Below are positions 15,021 to 22,721 of a DNA stretch of 64,000 nucleotides, one piece after another. The stretch spans positions 1 through 64,000 of the forward strand of contig JAFSQL010000008.1 of the NCBI GenBank assembly GCA_017446585.1, given 5' to 3'. Both the position numbers and the translations under genes were made by a program. This stretch comes from Paludibacteraceae bacterium. GTDB lineage: Bacteria > Bacteroidota > Bacteroidia > Bacteroidales > Paludibacteraceae. Under the pieces are notes generated by a model. That model was not told the origin of the DNA. It did no database searches and saw only the letters and a list, made by a program, of their open reading frames with translations. Each line of letters starts with the position of its first letter. Position 1 is the stretch's first letter.

Positions 15021-17303
15021 ATGGCATTACAAACGACGATTATTGGTTATCCGCGTGTGGGTGCCCACCGCGAGTTGAAAAAGGTTACTGAGCGTTACTT
15101 CAAGGGTCTTGCTTCTTCTGACGAACTCCAAGCGGAGGCAAAGCGTCTTCGTTCCGAACATTGGAAAAAGCAACAGCAAGCGGGCATCTCCCTTCTCCCC
15201 GTAGGCGATTTCTCGTTCTACGACGGAACGCTTGACACGGCTGTCCTCCTTGGCATTGTTCCTGAACGTTATCGTCAACTCGGTCTTTCTTCGCTCGATA
15301 CCTATTTTGCCATGGCTCATGGTTACCAAGGTGACAAGGGCGACGTGACCGCCCTCGCCATGAAGAAGTGGTTCAACACCAACTACCATTACCTCGTTCC
15401 TGAAATCGACGATTCATCCGTCGTTTCGCTCAATGCGTCCAAACTTTTGGACGAGGTGGCTGAGGCTAAGTCTCTTTCGCTTCGTGTCAAGGCGGTCGTT
15501 CAAGGTCCGTTCACGTTCCTCAAGTTGGCTCGTTTCACGGGTTCTAAGTCCATTTCCGATTTCGAGTCGTCGGTTGCCGATGCCTATGCTGACCTTCTCT
15601 CCGCGTTGCAATCGGCTGGTGTTGAATGGTTGCAGATCGACGAACCTTACCTCGTTCGTGACCTTGATGCTGCTGACATCCAACTCCTCCAGCGTCTCTA
15701 TTCCCGTCTTGCGGCTCGCAAGGGCAATGTCAAACTCTTGCTCCAAACCTATTTCGGTGACATTCGTGACGTTTATAATGAAGTAGTAGCTCTTCCTGTC
15801 GATGGCGTAGGTCTCGACTTCATCGAAGGTGTTCAGACGCTCGACCTTGTTCGCAAAAACTCCTTCCCTGCCTCCAAGACGCTCTTTGCTGGCGTTGTCA
15901 ATGGCAAGAACATCTGGCGCAATGACTATCGCGCCACGCTCTCGCTCCTTGACCAAATCAAGGCGGCTGCTCCAAGTGCGGAATTGGTCCTCTCTTCTTC
16001 TTGCTCGTTGCTCCACGTTCCATACACAGTGGCAAACGAGTCCAAGTTGCCTCAAGAGGTTCTTCGCCATTTTGCCTTTGCCGAGGAGAAACTCACCGAG
16101 CTTACCGAACTCGCTGCTTTGTTCGGTTCCGAGGTGTCGTCTTCAGCTGCTTTCAATGCCAACCAATCGTTGTTCAATGGTTCTCGTGTGCAGCCTAACA
16201 CGGCGGTGCGTGATGCCGTTTCCGCCCTCAAGCCTTCCGACTTCACCCGTCTGCCTGCTTTCGCTGAACGTGAGAAGATTCAGAAGCAACAACTCAACTT
16301 GCCGCTTTTCCCAACCACGACCATAGGTTCCTTCCCTCAAACGACCGACGTGCGTGAAAACCGCCGCAAGTTCAAGAAGGGCGAAATCACCCAACAGCAA
16401 TACGACGATTTCAACAAGCGCAAGATTGCCGAGTGTGTCGCTTTGCAAGAGGAGTTGGGCTTGGACGTTTTGGTTCATGGTGAGTTCGAGCGCAACGACA
16501 TGGTTGAATACTTCGGCGACAACCTTGACGGCTATGTCTTCACCGAGAACGCTTGGGTACAAAGCTACGGCACTCGCTGCGTCAAACCTCCTGTCGTTTG
16601 GGGTGACATCAGCCGTCGCGCGCCTATCACGGTGTCCACGTCTGTTTATGCGCAGTCGCTCACTTCCCGTCCTATGAAGGGTATGCTCACGGGACCGGTC
16701 ACCATTCTCAACTGGTCGTTCCCTCGTGAGGATGTGAGCCGCAAGGAGCAAGCGTTCCAAATAGCCCTTGCCATTCGTGACGAGGTGCTTGACCTTGAGA
16801 AGGCGGGCATCCGTGTCATTCAAATTGACGAAGCCGCCCTTCGTGAGAAACTTCCGCTTCGTGTTTCCGATTGGCAAAGCCAATACCTCGACTGGGCCAT
16901 CCCCGCTTTCCGACTTGTTCACAGCGGCGTGAAACCGGAGACGCAAATCCATACGCACATGTGCTACAGCGAGTTCAACGACATCATTAAGGCCATCGAC
17001 GACATGGATGCCGATGTTATCACGTTCGAGGCTTCACGTGGCAACCTGCTCATTCTTGCCGCTCTCAAGCAAGTCGGATTCCGTACGGAAGTCGGACCGG
17101 GCGTCTATGACATCCACTCTCCACGCGTTCCGAGCGTCGATGAAATCAAGGTCGCTTTGCGCAAGATGCTCCAGAATGTCGAAATCTCCAAACTCTGGGT
17201 CAACCCTGACTGCGGTCTCAAGACTCGTGGGGTAGAGGAGACGGCGGCTTCGCTCCGCAACCTCGTTCAGGCGGCAAAGGAGCTTCGTACCGAAACGAAA
17301 TAA
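15021..17303 (+). CDS. metE: Cobalamin-independent methionine synthase
   Basis: 760 residues from the chosen start MALQTTIIGYPRVG; an in-frame ATG 39 bp earlier would lie at the promoter. MetE transfers a methyl group from methyl-tetrahydrofolate-polyglutamate to homocysteine. The N-terminal half has GYPRVGAHRELKKVTE; the C-terminal half has FPTTTIGSFPQT. Zinc ligands are visible as the H and C of THMCYSEFN and the C of NPDCGLKTR. It is followed 35 bp later by metF, forming a methyl-supply operon. Confidence 0.96.
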   Translation: MALQTTIIGYPRVGAHRELKKVTERYFKGLASSDELQAEAKRLRSEHWKKQQQAGISLLPVGDFSFYDGTLDTAVLLGIVPERYRQLGLSSLDTYFAMAHGYQGDKGDVTALAMKKWFNTNYHYLVPEIDDSSVVSLNASKLLDEVAEAKSLSLRVKAVVQGPFTFLKLARFTGSKSISDFESSVADAYADLLSALQSAGVEWLQIDEPYLVRDLDAADIQLLQRLYSRLAARKGNVKLLLQTYFGDIRDVYNEVVALPVDGVGLDFIEGVQTLDLVRKNSFPASKTLFAGVVNGKNIWRNDYRATLSLLDQIKAAAPSAELVLSSSCSLLHVPYTVANESKLPQEVLRHFAFAEEKLTELTELAALFGSEVSSSAAFNANQSLFNGSRVQPNTAVRDAVSALKPSDFTRLPAFAEREKIQKQQLNLPLFPTTTIGSFPQTTDVRENRRKFKKGEITQQQYDDFNKRKIAECVALQEELGLDVLVHGEFERNDMVEYFGDNLDGYVFTENAWVQSYGTRCVKPPVVWGDISRRAPITVSTSVYAQSLTSRPMKGMLTGPVTILNWSFPREDVSRKEQAFQIALAIRDEVLDLEKAGIRVIQIDEAALREKLPLRVSDWQSQYLDWAIPAFRLVHSGVKPETQIHTHMCYSEFNDIIKAIDDMDADVITFEASRGNLLILAALKQVGFRTEVGPGVYDIHSPRVPSVDEIKVALRKMLQNVEISKLWVNPDCGLKTRGVEETAASLRNLVQAAKELRTETK

Positions 17304-17338
17304 ACGTCCTTCAGTTACAAGAAAAACACTCCTAAGGA

Positions 17339-18220
17339 ATGAAAATCAGCCACCTTCTCAGTCGCGACACGGTCACGCTCTCGTTCGAGATTTTCCCGCC
17401 CAAGAGCGAGCAAAGTCTCCCCTCCGTGTTGCGGGCGGCAAACGCCATAGCCTCCCTTTCGCCTGACTTCATGTCGGTCACCTACGGAGCGGCTGGCACG
17501 ACGCGTCGCTACACCATCGAGGTGGCGGCACAAATCCACCATGTCTATGGCGTTCCGCTCTTGCCGCACCTCACGTGTGTCAGTGTCGATCAGAAGTGTG
17601 CCGACGCCATGCTCGATGCCATCAAGTCCGCCAACATTGACAATGTCATGGCGTTGCGTGGTGACATGCCTCTTGACGGCAAGGCGGAGACTTTCTTTCC
17701 TCATGCGGTCGATCTCATTCGCTATATCAAGTCCCACTCCGACCTCTGTGTCGGAGGGGCTTGCTATCCCGAAGGGCATCCTGAGAGTGTCAACAAGGAG
17801 AAGGACATCGACTTCATCAAGCAGAAGGTTGATGCCGGTTGCGACTTCCTTACCACGCAAATGTTCCTTGACAACAACGTTTTCTACAATTTCCTCTATC
17901 GCGTTCGTGCGCGTGGTATTTCCGTTCCCATCTTGGCGGGCATCATGCCCATCACCAGTGCCAAGCAACTCCATCGTGGTGCCTCGCTCTCTGGCATGAA
18001 CGTGCCTGAGCGTTTCCGTGCCATTGTGGATCACTTCGGCGATTCTCCTGCCGCCATGAAGCAGGCGGGCATCATCTATGCTGCCGAACAAATCGTTGAC
18101 CTCATCGCCAACGGCGTGCGACACATTCATGTCTATTCCATGAACAAGCCTGACGTGGCGCAAGGCATCTACTCACTCGTTGAGGGGCTTCTCAATCGAG
18201 GCGATTCGTCTGTCTCTTAA
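17339..18220 (+). CDS. metF: 5,10-methylenetetrahydrofolate reductase
   Basis: 293 residues, FAD-dependent; makes the methyl-THF that MetE uses. N-terminal TLSFEIFPPKSEQSLPS, then FMSVTYGAAGTTR, MALRGDMP and AGCDFLTTQMFLDN are the family motifs. TIM-barrel of the usual length. Co-directional with metE. Confidence 0.95.
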   Translation: MKISHLLSRDTVTLSFEIFPPKSEQSLPSVLRAANAIASLSPDFMSVTYGAAGTTRRYTIEVAAQIHHVYGVPLLPHLTCVSVDQKCADAMLDAIKSANIDNVMALRGDMPLDGKAETFFPHAVDLIRYIKSHSDLCVGGACYPEGHPESVNKEKDIDFIKQKVDAGCDFLTTQMFLDNNVFYNFLYRVRARGISVPILAGIMPITSAKQLHRGASLSGMNVPERFRAIVDHFGDSPAAMKQAGIIYAAEQIVDLIANGVRHIHVYSMNKPDVAQGIYSLVEGLLNRGDSSVS

Positions 18221-18240
18221 AGAGAGACTTTCCCTTTTTT
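18212..18240. terminator. Terminator overlapping the metF stop codon
   Basis: GTCTCTT / AGAGAGAC stem spanning the TAA of metF and followed by a T run, in the gap to the convergent helicase gene. Confidence 0.5.
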
Positions 18241-19659
18241 TCACTCATGCTCCTTCCCGAAGCACTCATCGGGAAAGTTCACCACGTACAGTCGTTCCGT
18301 TGCGCGTGTTAGGGCGGTGTATAGCCAGTGGTAATAGTCTTCCGTCGGTTGTACGGACAACGCCCCTTGGTCCACGAACACCACTTTCCACTGTCCGCCT
18401 TGTGCCTTGTGGCATGTCACGGCGTATGCGAACTTGATTTGCAAGGCGTTGTAGTACGGGTCCTCTTTCATCTTCTGTAGGCGGGTCCTTCTGTTGCCTA
18501 TGTCCATATAGTCCTCCTCCACGTCCTTGTGTAGCCCTTCCGTCAGGGCTGACGCTGATGCCGGTGTGTCCGTGTACAGCGAGTCCGCCAGTACCCTGCA
18601 GTCCACTTCCTCGTCATAGTCAATAAAGCGCAACGTCAAGTCCAGAAATCGGCGGTTATACATCTCTATGTGGTTCTTCACCTTGATGACCTCGGCTATG
18701 TCGCCATTGGCTATGAATTCCATACCCTCCTTCTCCTTTGCCCAGAAGTAGTTGTTTTTCGTCACCATCACCAAGTCGCCTCGCCCTATCTCGTCCTCCC
18801 TCATCAATATCTGCGACCGTATGCCTCTGTTGTACGCCAACGCTTGTTTGTTGCTCCTCGTGATGGCGATGACGTTCTCCGTTCCCTCCTTCTGATACTC
18901 GTCGTTCATCGTGTCTATCAACTCCGCCCCGCTCAACCGGATGAAGTCTGTCGTGCCGTCCATGTCAAATCGTGGCATCCTCACGTCCTCATTCCTCTCC
19001 GTTAGCGAGCGTACCCTCGTGGCGTTTTTCAGTATGCCGCTTTCTAAACTCTGTCTCACCACGTTCCGCAACGTGAAGCCATAGACGCTCAGTCCGTAAC
19101 TCCGCAACTCGTCGTCGCTCAGTGCGGGGCTTCCCATCTGACCCACGGGGGGCAACTGTGCGTCGTCACCCACTATCATCAGTCGGCAACCGTTACCGCA
19201 ATACACGTATGAAATCAAGTCGTCCAATAGTCTGCCTGTCCCGAACGAGGCGTTTTCTGAAAAACCGTTTTCCATGTTCGAAATCATAGAGGCTTCGTCC
19301 ACTATGACAAAGGTTCTCGGACTGTTATTCACGTTCAGTGTGAAGCGGCTGTCACCCATCGACTGTTGCCGATATATCTTTTTGTGAATCGTGTAGGCTG
19401 CCGTTCCGCTGTAGTTCGACATCACCTTGGCGGCCCTGCCTGTCGGTGCCATCAGCAGCAACCGCTGTCTGAAACGCTTCATTGTGCGTATCAATGCGGC
19501 GGTCACGCTCGTCTTGCCCGTGCCGGCATATCCGCGCAGCACGAATACCGAATGCTCCTCCCTGTCAAAGACGAACTCGCACAACCTGTCTATCAGTGCC
19601 CTCTGCTCCTCCGTTGGCTCGAAGGGCAAGTCGCTCTCTATCTCTTGGGCTAAATCCAT
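18241..19659 (-). CDS. RecD/Pif1-like ATP-dependent DNA helicase
   Basis: 472 residues, superfamily 1B. Motif I (Walker A) is in LRGYAGTGKTSVTAALI, motif II in VIVDEASMIS, followed by GDDAQLPPVG (motif III), and a C-terminal UvrD_C_2 segment VTCHKAQGGQWKVVFVD. It lacks the N-terminal domains of RecD2 and has no RecB/RecC neighbours, so it works alone or with other partners. Probable role in DNA repair or replication restart. Confidence 0.88.
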   Translation of the reverse strand: MDLAQEIESDLPFEPTEEQRALIDRLCEFVFDREEHSVFVLRGYAGTGKTSVTAALIRTMKRFRQRLLLMAPTGRAAKVMSNYSGTAAYTIHKKIYRQQSMGDSRFTLNVNNSPRTFVIVDEASMISNMENGFSENASFGTGRLLDDLISYVYCGNGCRLMIVGDDAQLPPVGQMGSPALSDDELRSYGLSVYGFTLRNVVRQSLESGILKNATRVRSLTERNEDVRMPRFDMDGTTDFIRLSGAELIDTMNDEYQKEGTENVIAITRSNKQALAYNRGIRSQILMREDEIGRGDLVMVTKNNYFWAKEKEGMEFIANGDIAEVIKVKNHIEMYNRRFLDLTLRFIDYDEEVDCRVLADSLYTDTPASASALTEGLHKDVEEDYMDIGNRRTRLQKMKEDPYYNALQIKFAYAVTCHKAQGGQWKVVFVDQGALSVQPTEDYYHWLYTALTRATERLYVVNFPDECFGKEHE

Positions 19660-19710
19660 GTGTCGCTAAATTATTTGGCTTTTGGCACTGAGTGTTTGTA
19701 ATTTATTTTC

Positions 19711-19718
19711 TACATTTG
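19711..19718 (+). promoter_or_regulatory. Predicted -7 box for the 19.8 kb gene
   Basis: TACATTTG, 58 bp before the chosen start. A divergent TATCTTTG (- strand, 19746-19753) may serve the helicase gene. Confidence 0.45.
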
Positions 19719-19776
19719 CATTCAGTTCACCTTGCATTTCTTTACAAAGATAAATCATAAAACGCAATCTCATACT

Positions 19777-20499
19777 ATGAACCAAAAACCTATCAAACAC
19801 ACTGTCATCGCGCTCCTCTCGATTTCCGCTGTTCTCCTGGCTTATTTTTGCGTCTCCAGCATCATCGACCCCATCAAGTTCCAACAGACCAAGGAGAAAC
19901 GTGAAGACGCTGTAATCCGTGCGCTCGTCAATATCCGTACGGCTGAAAAAGCGTTCAATGAGGTCAACGGTCACTATACCGCTTCTTTCGACACGCTTGT
20001 TGACTTCCTCCGCAATGGTAAGATAGTTCAAGAGAGAAAAGAGGGTACGCTCTCCGATGAGCAAATGGAGAAAGGTCTCACCGAGGCTAAGGTTGCAGCC
20101 ATCCTCCGTCGTGGCAATGCGGCTGAAATCGCTGCCAACGGACTTGAAGGATTCGTTCGTGATTCCGCGTTCGTTCCTGTGCTCGGTGCCATCTTCAAGG
20201 ACGTTTACGACTCCGTTTCGGTCAATGAGATTCGCTATATTCCTTACTCCGAAGTCGCAAGCCCGGACGGTCAGCGCAAGGAGTTTGAACTCGAGGCGGT
20301 CATCCAAAAGCAAGAGCAAAGCGGTATCAACCTTCCGCTCTTCCAGGCGCAGGCTTCCTTTGAGAGTTATCTGGGCGACCTCGATCGTCAGGAGATTCTC
20401 AACATCACCGAGCAACAAGAGGACTACAACCGCTATCCTGGTCTCCGTGTCGGTGACGTGAGCGAACCTAACAACAACGCGGGCAACTGGGAGGAGTAA
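19777..20499 (+). CDS. Membrane-anchored protein of unknown function
   Basis: 240 residues from MNQKPIKHT; an upstream in-frame ATG at 19732 lies close to the promoter and is less likely. One membrane helix at about residues 9-28 (VIALLSISAVLLAYFCVSSI), the rest exported or periplasmic. It contains RALVNIRTAEKAFNEVNGHYTASFDTL in sequence, a pattern reminiscent of pseudopilin-like helices followed by a folded domain. The family occurs in Bacteroidetes but I cannot name it. 26 bp upstream of rsmD in a + strand run to the DUF3109 gene. Confidence 0.7.
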   Translation: MNQKPIKHTVIALLSISAVLLAYFCVSSIIDPIKFQQTKEKREDAVIRALVNIRTAEKAFNEVNGHYTASFDTLVDFLRNGKIVQERKEGTLSDEQMEKGLTEAKVAAILRRGNAAEIAANGLEGFVRDSAFVPVLGAIFKDVYDSVSVNEIRYIPYSEVASPDGQRKEFELEAVIQKQEQSGINLPLFQAQASFESYLGDLDRQEILNITEQQEDYNRYPGLRVGDVSEPNNNAGNWEE

Positions 20500-20525
20500 A
20501 ACCTCGTTTTTCTTCTCTTTCTCCC

Positions 20526-21074
20526 ATGCGCATCATCTCAGGATCACGCAAGGGGAGGCGCATCGAGCCTCCACGTGACATCATCGCTCGTCCTACTACC
20601 GACTTTGCCAAAGAGTCGCTCTTCGACATCCTTGCTGGCTACGTCGATTTCACCGACATCACGGTTCTTGATCTTTTCAGTGGCACGGGCAGCATCTCTT
20701 ACGAGTTTGCCTCGCGCGGTGCTTCGTCCGTCACCTCTGTCGAATCCAATCGCATGCAAGCCAACTTTATCCGTCGTACGGCACAGGAACTCGATTTCCA
20801 GTCCATGCAAGTCGTTTGCGCCGATGTGTTCCGCTTCTTGAAGCGGAACGCTGGTGTACGTTACGATGTCGTCTTTGCCGATCCTCCTTATGCGCTCCCT
20901 ACGCTCGAGTCCTTGCCTGACCTCGTGGTCAGTGCGGGATTGCTTTCCGACCATGGCATTTTTGTCCTTGAGCATTCCAAGAGCAACGATTTCTCACATC
21001 GTCCCGATTTCCTGCGCCACCGCAAGTACGGCAGTGTCAACTTTTCCTTCTTTACGCCAAATGCAAATCTATAA
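20526..21074 (+). CDS. rsmD: 16S rRNA (guanine966-N2)-methyltransferase
   Basis: 182 residues. N-terminal ISGSRKGRRIEPPRD and RPTTDFAKESLFDIL match RsmD; SAM site LDLFSGTGSISYEFASRGA; catalytic motif IV FADPPYALP. Overlaps the next gene by 14 bp, implying translational coupling. Confidence 0.94.
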   Translation: MRIISGSRKGRRIEPPRDIIARPTTDFAKESLFDILAGYVDFTDITVLDLFSGTGSISYEFASRGASSVTSVESNRMQANFIRRTAQELDFQSMQVVCADVFRFLKRNAGVRYDVVFADPPYALPTLESLPDLVVSAGLLSDHGIFVLEHSKSNDFSHRPDFLRHRKYGSVNFSFFTPNANL

Positions 21075-21381
21075 CACCACCTACGTCGTCGAACAGCAGT
21101 CGCTTGATGATTTCCTCCGTTGGCTTTCGGACGAACACCATTCCGTTGTCAATGCATTCGGTGGTTTCTCCGATTGTGTCGTCTCGCGTGTACTCACCGA
21201 CACGGGCATGAGTGGCGTTTCCATTTCCGTGCAACTCTTCGCCCCCGACGCTCATACCATTCAGCAATGGCTCGACCGTGATGAAAAGACGCTCCATACG
21301 CTTCTTTCCAAACGCTTCGGCTCTCAGGTGCTTTTCTTCTCCACTTTGATGGAGAAAATTGACGTTTCCCCCAAATCTTAA
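21061..21381 (+). CDS. DUF4286 family protein
   Basis: 106 residues from MQIYNTTYVVEQQ. The small ferredoxin-like domain pattern (MxIYNTTYVV... FSPKVLFFSTLME) is typical of DUF4286, which in Bacteroidetes sits between rsmD and ruvC as here. Function unknown. Its start overlaps the end of rsmD by 14 bp. Confidence 0.8.
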   Translation: MQIYNTTYVVEQQSLDDFLRWLSDEHHSVVNAFGGFSDCVVSRVLTDTGMSGVSISVQLFAPDAHTIQQWLDRDEKTLHTLLSKRFGSQVLFFSTLMEKIDVSPKS

Positions 21382-21394
21382 CTCTCAACTCCAA

Positions 21395-22027
21395 ATGCCT
21401 GCCGAACGTCTCATATTAGGCATAGACCCGGGCAGCAATGTCATGGGTTTTGGCGTCTTGCGAGTGCTTCCTGGTGCCCGTCCGCTCTTTGTTGACATGG
21501 ACATCATTGACCTTCGTAAGGAGAAGGATACCTACGAGACCATGCGGCAAGTTTTCCTGCGCACGCTTGACATCATCGACCGTTACCATCCTACCGAGAT
21601 GTGTCTTGAGTCGCAATTCTATGGTAAGAATGTCCAGTCGATGATCAAACTTGGTCGGGCACAGGGCGTTGCCATGGCGGCGGGACTTTATCGTCAACTC
21701 CCCATTGCCGAATACGCTCCGCTCAAAATCAAGATGGCAATCACGGGCAATGGTCGTGCATCTAAGGAACAGGTGGCAGACATGTTGCGTCGCATGCTCT
21801 ATATTGACACCGATCGCATGCCTGCCAAACTTGATGCCACCGACGCTCTTGCGGTCGCGCTTTGCCATTATCTCCAAACGTCCAATCCTTTGCTCACCAA
21901 GACCAAGGGGGCGCGCAATTGGAAAGACTTCGTTTCTCAAAACAAGTCACGGGTTGTTGGCTCCGTTCCCGCTTCCTTCACTGACAAGCAAGCCGCCCTC
22001 ATCCGCCTGACAAAGAAAAATTCTTAA
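21395..22027 (+). CDS. ruvC: Holliday junction resolvase RuvC
   Basis: 210 residues from MPAERLILGID. Endonuclease cutting four-way junctions. Catalytic acidic residues are visible in LGIDPGSN (Asp), CLESQFYGKN (Glu) and KLDATDALAVALCH (Asp pair). Length slightly above average because of a basic C-terminal tail. 13 bp after the DUF4286 stop. No ruvA or ruvB nearby. Confidence 0.95.
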   Translation: MPAERLILGIDPGSNVMGFGVLRVLPGARPLFVDMDIIDLRKEKDTYETMRQVFLRTLDIIDRYHPTEMCLESQFYGKNVQSMIKLGRAQGVAMAAGLYRQLPIAEYAPLKIKMAITGNGRASKEQVADMLRRMLYIDTDRMPAKLDATDALAVALCHYLQTSNPLLTKTKGARNWKDFVSQNKSRVVGSVPASFTDKQAALIRLTKKNS

Positions 22028-22050
22028 CTCATAATACTTTACTCTCCCAC

Positions 22051-22641
22051 GTGCTTCAAATTGATGACAAAATAGTATCGTTCGACCTCTTCGATCGTCG
22101 CTTCGTCTGCCAACTCTCGGTTTGCAAAGGTCAGTGTTGCGTCGAGGGTGATGCGGGCGCGCCGTTGTTGCCCGACGAGGTGCGACGGCTGCGTGACGAA
22201 CTGCCGCGCTTCGAGCCTTACCTTACTCCCGAAGGTCGTGATGCTATTCGTAACCACGGTGTCTCCTACAAGGACAAGGATGGCGATGATGTCACCACCT
22301 TGGTCAATAATTCCATTTGTGCCTTTGCCTATAAGGATGAGAACGGCTGTGTGTTGTGCGCCATCGAACGTGCTTTTCGTGAAGGTAAGACCACTTTTCG
22401 CAAGCCACTCTCATGTGCGCTCTATCCTGTGCGCCTCACGCGCTATCCTACCTTTACGGCGGTCAATGTCCACGAGTGGAGCGTCTGCAAGTGTGCTTTT
22501 GACGAAGGCAAGCGTCTTGATGTACCGGTTTTCCGTTTTCTCAAGCAGCCGCTTATCGAGGCGTTCGGCAACGAATGGTATGAGAAACTCGAAATTGCCT
22601 CCGTCGAATACGTCAAATGGCGCAATTCAAAGGAAGAGTGA
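22051..22641 (+). CDS. DUF3109 cysteine-rich protein
   Basis: 196 residues, starting with GTG. DUF3109 motifs: CKGQCCVEGDAGAPLL near the N-terminus, then CAFAYKDENGCVLCAIERAF, PLSCALYPVR and VCKCAF. The eight or more conserved Cys suggest a metal or Fe-S centre (inference), as in the related YkgJ family. Role unknown. Last gene of the + strand run before the shared terminator. Confidence 0.88.
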   Translation: MLQIDDKIVSFDLFDRRFVCQLSVCKGQCCVEGDAGAPLLPDEVRRLRDELPRFEPYLTPEGRDAIRNHGVSYKDKDGDDVTTLVNNSICAFAYKDENGCVLCAIERAFREGKTTFRKPLSCALYPVRLTRYPTFTAVNVHEWSVCKCAFDEGKRLDVPVFRFLKQPLIEAFGNEWYEKLEIASVEYVKWRNSKEE

Positions 22642-22650
22642 TTCTTAAGA

Positions 22651-22692
22651 AATAAATAAGCGTTTGGAAATCCTCCAAACGCTTATTATTTA
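22651..22692. terminator. Bidirectional terminator between DUF3109 gene and pheT
   Basis: 14-bp perfect stem AATAAGCGTTTGGA / TCCAAACGCTTATT with a 5-nt loop and AT-rich flanks, between converging genes. Confidence 0.85.
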
Positions 22693-22721
22693 TTGTTTCT
22701 AAGTTGGTCTGATTCTTAACT

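Noticed and set aside
15027..16958. Long open frames antisense to metE and other genes
   Set aside because: Codon-bias shadows of well-supported genes on the other strand; no conserved motifs.
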